Source of the DNA: Agapetus fuscipes
Lineage: Eukaryota > Arthropoda > Insecta > Trichoptera > Glossosomatidae
Assembly: GCA_951799405.1 (NCBI GenBank)
Contig: OX637343.1
Span: forward strand, 8,060,001-8,124,000
DNA: 64,000 nucleotides
Direction: 5' to 3'
Shown piece after piece: positions 61,598 through 64,000 of this stretch. Every line of letters begins with the position of its first letter. Position 1 is the first letter of the stretch. The notes beneath the pieces were generated by a model that saw only the letters and a list, made by a program, of their open reading frames with translations, had not been told where the DNA came from and ran no database searches. A program made the translations under genes and the position numbers.

Positions 61598-61935
61598 TCG
61601 ATCGCTCAGTTGGTAGAGTGCTTCATTCCATGCCGTGAGCTCGGGTTCGAATATTCCACCAAGGGTGTCAGAAATGATTTTCCGTTTCGGTGTTTATTTC
61701 CAACCCCAAAATAAAATACCGGCAAGGTTTACTCAGACTTTTAGTTTAGACAGACAAGAAAGGAGTACCAGCCCTCTCGGGAGCTAGGAAACCCCCACTT
61801 CAGCTGAAGTGGTTGGCGTAAGGCCAGCCCCCTGACCGTAAAAATAAATAGGTTCAACTCGCCACATGCAACTCCTACGGGGATAACGCGGCAAGAAGTA
61901 CCACTATATGTGCAGCTTAGTTGCGTTGCGTTTAA
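61598..61935 (+). repeat. SINE-A copy inserted in the minisatellite
   Basis: Head ATCGATCGCTCAGTTGGTAG and CGGGTTCGAATATTCCACCA, the full body, and the end GTGCAGCTTAGTTGCGTTGC. Minisatellite units continue on the far side (61937-61988). Confidence 0.85.
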
Positions 61936-61936
61936 G

Positions 61937-61988
61937 TAGTCCTTGGTTAAAACAACACAATCAAAGTGCTCGCTGGTCGAAACAATGT
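61937..61988 (+). repeat. Minisatellite, right block
   Basis: Two more units (GTCCTTGGTTAAAACAACAC, AATCAAAGTGCTCGCTGGTC) after the SINE. Confidence 0.85.
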
Positions 61989-62430
61989 TAAGAACCACTG
62001 ATTTGGCTGCTGACTTTCGAGCTGCGCCCATCAGCCACTTTTTTACATGATTTATTAAATTGATAAAATGTTTGGAAACCTTGATTATAGACGATGGAAT
62101 GTTTTTTTTTATTAAAAGCATTATTTTATAGTTAAATCGTGATCTGGTTGTAAAACTTGAAATCTCCTCACATTGTGAAGATCTCCGCGCACGATTTTTT
62201 GTATCATGTTTTTTTTCTATCTCCAACATCTTACACTGGGTGATCTTTTCAACTTTCTCCAATACAAAGAATGCATTAAAAATAATTATTTGGATCGTTT
62301 TTTTTTCTGCCTTAAACCAACATTAAACTTTAGTAATATCTTACATTTGTGTTTAGTTAATTTGCAAAAATGTTGAAGTTCACTTTTAACGATTTTTAAG
62401 GAATTCATAATTTCTTATATTCCATAATTC
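61989..62430. other. No gene recognised
   Basis: AT-rich, with no familiar repeat and no convincing open frame. Confidence 0.4.
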
Positions 62431-62433
62431 ATA

Positions 62434-62590
62434 ATATAGGTTGGTATGAAGCTGATCACCCATATTGTAAAAAATCGTTCACTTTGCCAATGTAGCCCCT
62501 GTTTCAGGGAAGGTCGGGAAAAGTTGCAGGGCTTATGTTCATTTGAGGTTTGAATTTTAATTAGTAAGTGAATCGTATTTTGTAGCTGAA
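62434..62590 (-). repeat. Rep245 copy, reverse, truncated
   Basis: ATATAGGTTGGTATGAAGCT to TTCATTTGAGGTTTGAATTT. The second half is lost. Confidence 0.75.
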
Positions 62591-62730
62591 TTGCATAATT
62601 TGTCTTCAAAATTTATTTTTTAAAGCAAACGAAGATTTTCTTCCTCACGAGAATTGTGATGGACGAAATTGTGTCGTCACTTGGCTGGGTTGCTAGGAAG
62701 ATGGCAACAAATATTTTTTTATTGGTTACT

Positions 62731-62774
62731 TGACTAATATGGGTGGTAGTAGGCTGACAACCCATGCTGTAAAC
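62731..62774 (-). repeat. Rep245 copy, reverse, left part of a copy split by a hAT derivative
   Basis: GGTGGTAGTAGGCTGACAAC and CCATGCTGTAAAC. It continues at 63205 with CTGTAAGCAATCAGTACGCT. Confidence 0.7.
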
Positions 62775-63204
62775 CATGGGTCGACAACCTGCGTCCCGCG
62801 GGACGCATGCGGCCCTTGAGGCGTCTTGGTGCGGCCCGCAAGATATTCACCGCAACGCATGTGCCGGAAAACTACAAATCAATTTTCAGTAAATTAAAAA
62901 AAAAGCATTTATCAAGAAATTTCAAATGATTAAAAGGAGCGTATCGAATTAGAACCTGGCATCTTATCCTAATTTGGAAAATTTTGTAATTGAAAATGAA
63001 ATTATTCAGAGTTCAATTGGATAAGGAACCCACCCATTCGTTTTGGATCTGGATAATGTTCGTGAAAATTTAAGTGTTAATGAAAAGGAATCTCTGATGG
63101 AACTATCTTGGGGGGGGGGGGGAGGCTAGCCACTGTCCAAGTGCCCGTACTAAATACCACGTAAAATATTTGGCCCTTTTACAACAAAAGGTCGCCGACC
63201 CTTG
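62775..63204. mobile_element. hAT deletion derivative, 430 bp
   Basis: The left end CATGGGTCGACAACCTGCGT and the reversed right end CAAGGGTCGGCGACCTTTTG are inverted repeats of the CAGGGGTCGGCAACC hAT type. The flanks CTGTAAAC and CTGTAAGC match at seven of eight bases. The interior has a decayed transposase end (LDNVRENLSVNEKESLMELS-like) and a run of about 12 G at 63110-63121. Confidence 0.85.
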
Positions 63205-63330
63205 CTGTAAGCAATCAGTACGCTTTTGCCAGTGATACTGATACTCCGGTTTCAAGGAAAGGCTTCGTTTGTTAGATTCTAGGTTGATTGTTTTTACGTA
63301 GATTCCATGCACTTACGTTGTAAACAATAT
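63205..63330 (-). repeat. Rep245, right part of the hAT-split copy, diverged
   Basis: CGCTTTTGCCAGTGATACTG and CTCCGGTTTCAAGGAAAGGC correspond to the CTTTGCCAATGTCACCCCTG core. Confidence 0.55.
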
Positions 63331-63622
63331 GTGACAAGTGCGTTTTAACTTTAAAGTAATGATTAGTTTATTTACTTGGCTTGCCGAGCTATAGTAGGTA
63401 GTCGCAGGTTGTAACGGCAGGTTGGCAACTCCAAGGAAGTACGCTCCGTTGATAAGGGTACTTGCCTTTAACAGAGATGGACTCAGGACCTTGCATACTT
63501 AAATTTAAAAAAAGTCCATTTCTGCTTCTTCCCCTTCACCCTTTTTCTCATGGCTGAGGCTTGTGACCATTGAGTTATAATATTGACGAGTATAAACTAA
63601 ATTACGGCATTGATACATTCTT
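63331..63622. other. No recognised feature
   Basis: No gene or familiar repeat. Confidence 0.4.
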
Positions 63623-63623
63623 T

Positions 63624-63690
63624 AACCGGTCTGTAGTCTAGTGGTCAACACTTTGGACTCATGATTGAAAGGTAGTGATACCCAATTCGG
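63624..63690 (+). repeat. SINE-B head
   Basis: ACCGGTCTGTAGTCTAGTGG and GGACTCATGATTGAAAGGTA. It stops where the CR1 fragment begins. Confidence 0.75.
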
Positions 63691-64000
63691 GATACCGAAA
63701 ATCGTTCACATCACTCCGCTCTTAAAAACATTATATTGGCTACGTTTCCCGGAGAGGAAGGTCTACCGTGTTTGTGTGATGGTATATAAATCCATCAATG
63801 GCTTGGCTCCACCTTATCTAACTGACATGATGTTGCCTGTTGAGATGGGTGTAAGGAGGCAGACACTCAGATCCGCGGGCGATGGAGCAGTCAATTTGGT
63901 TCAGCCACGCCGTCAGATTCGTACAAATTTCGGAGACCGCGCATTCCGTGTTGCGGGTCCGGTGGAGTGGAACAGACTGCCACCCGTAGTGAAGAACTCC
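63685..64000 (+). pseudogene. CR1-like LINE fragment, running off the window
   Basis: Same region as 22080-22168 plus 30598-30840, but uninterrupted (GTGTTTGTGTGATGGTATAT). It is the natural empty-site comparison for the Helitron nest. Frames are broken. Confidence 0.85.

Noticed and set aside
61342..61714. Overlapping open frames of 73 and 95 codons
   Set aside because: They lie in the 30-bp minisatellite and the SINE; the repeat explains the open frame.

Overview
The window is animal, most likely insect, nuclear DNA. The evidence is an AT-rich sequence with spliced coding exons, a zinc-finger-associated domain (ZAD, essentially an arthropod transcription-factor domain), and a dense mixture of CR1-, RTE- and Jockey-like LINEs, tRNA-headed SINEs, hAT, piggyBac and Helitron elements. 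I cannot name the species. Family labels such as Rep245, SINE-A/B/C and Mite235 are my own working names for families recognised by comparing copies inside this window.

Only one convincing host gene is visible: a five-exon, plus-strand ZAD protein (5953-17187). Its exon phases join without error (126+135+1060+528+2213 nt) to give 1353 residues. It has an N-terminal C2-C2 ZAD split by a short intron, one C2H2 finger, basic nuclear-localisation-like stretches, a Ser/Lys tandem-repeat exon and a long low-complexity tail ending in a probable coiled coil. Intron 2 (about 5.4 kb) holds a complete foldback-like transposon.

The rest is layered mobile DNA. 1-5300: a candidate terminal-inverted-repeat element rich in TATCGATA motifs, containing RTE LINE tails and Rep245 copies. 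6870-11000: a CR1 tail split by a foldback-like element (6981-10665) whose inverted arms are arrays of 15-16 bp units and whose target duplication is 10 bp. 17250-21700: Rep245 and SINE debris. 21710-30990: a four-level nest. A CR1 LINE is split by a head-to-tail Helitron array, whose middle unit is split by a hAT element with an exact 8 bp duplication, which in turn contains another Helitron. 31080-36360: Rep245, a MITE, a SINE, an inverted hairpin element and a nearly complete minus-strand non-LTR retrotransposon with one internal stop. 37500-42800: a 56-bp minisatellite, two long palindromes and a complete hAT transposon with an intact transposase (TIRs and a perfect 8 bp duplication). 42800-51700: SINE and Rep245 mosaic. 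51722-53740: a decayed piggyBac element at TTAA. 53750-64000: more debris, a 30-bp minisatellite split by a SINE, a hAT deletion derivative and a final CR1 fragment.

The strongest candidates for new biology are: (i) the head-to-tail Helitron array and its insertion chronology; (ii) the foldback element with modular inverted arms; (iii) a set of inverted, hairpin-forming elements that repeatedly carry the motif CTGANGA - one base - stem - GAAAC, similar to but not identical with a hammerhead ribozyme core, two of them flanked by 12-16 bp direct duplications; and (iv) the roughly 245-bp Rep245 family, with more than 20 copies or pieces in 64 kb and no recognisable parent. All identities come from reading the sequence by eye; no database search or alignment software was used.
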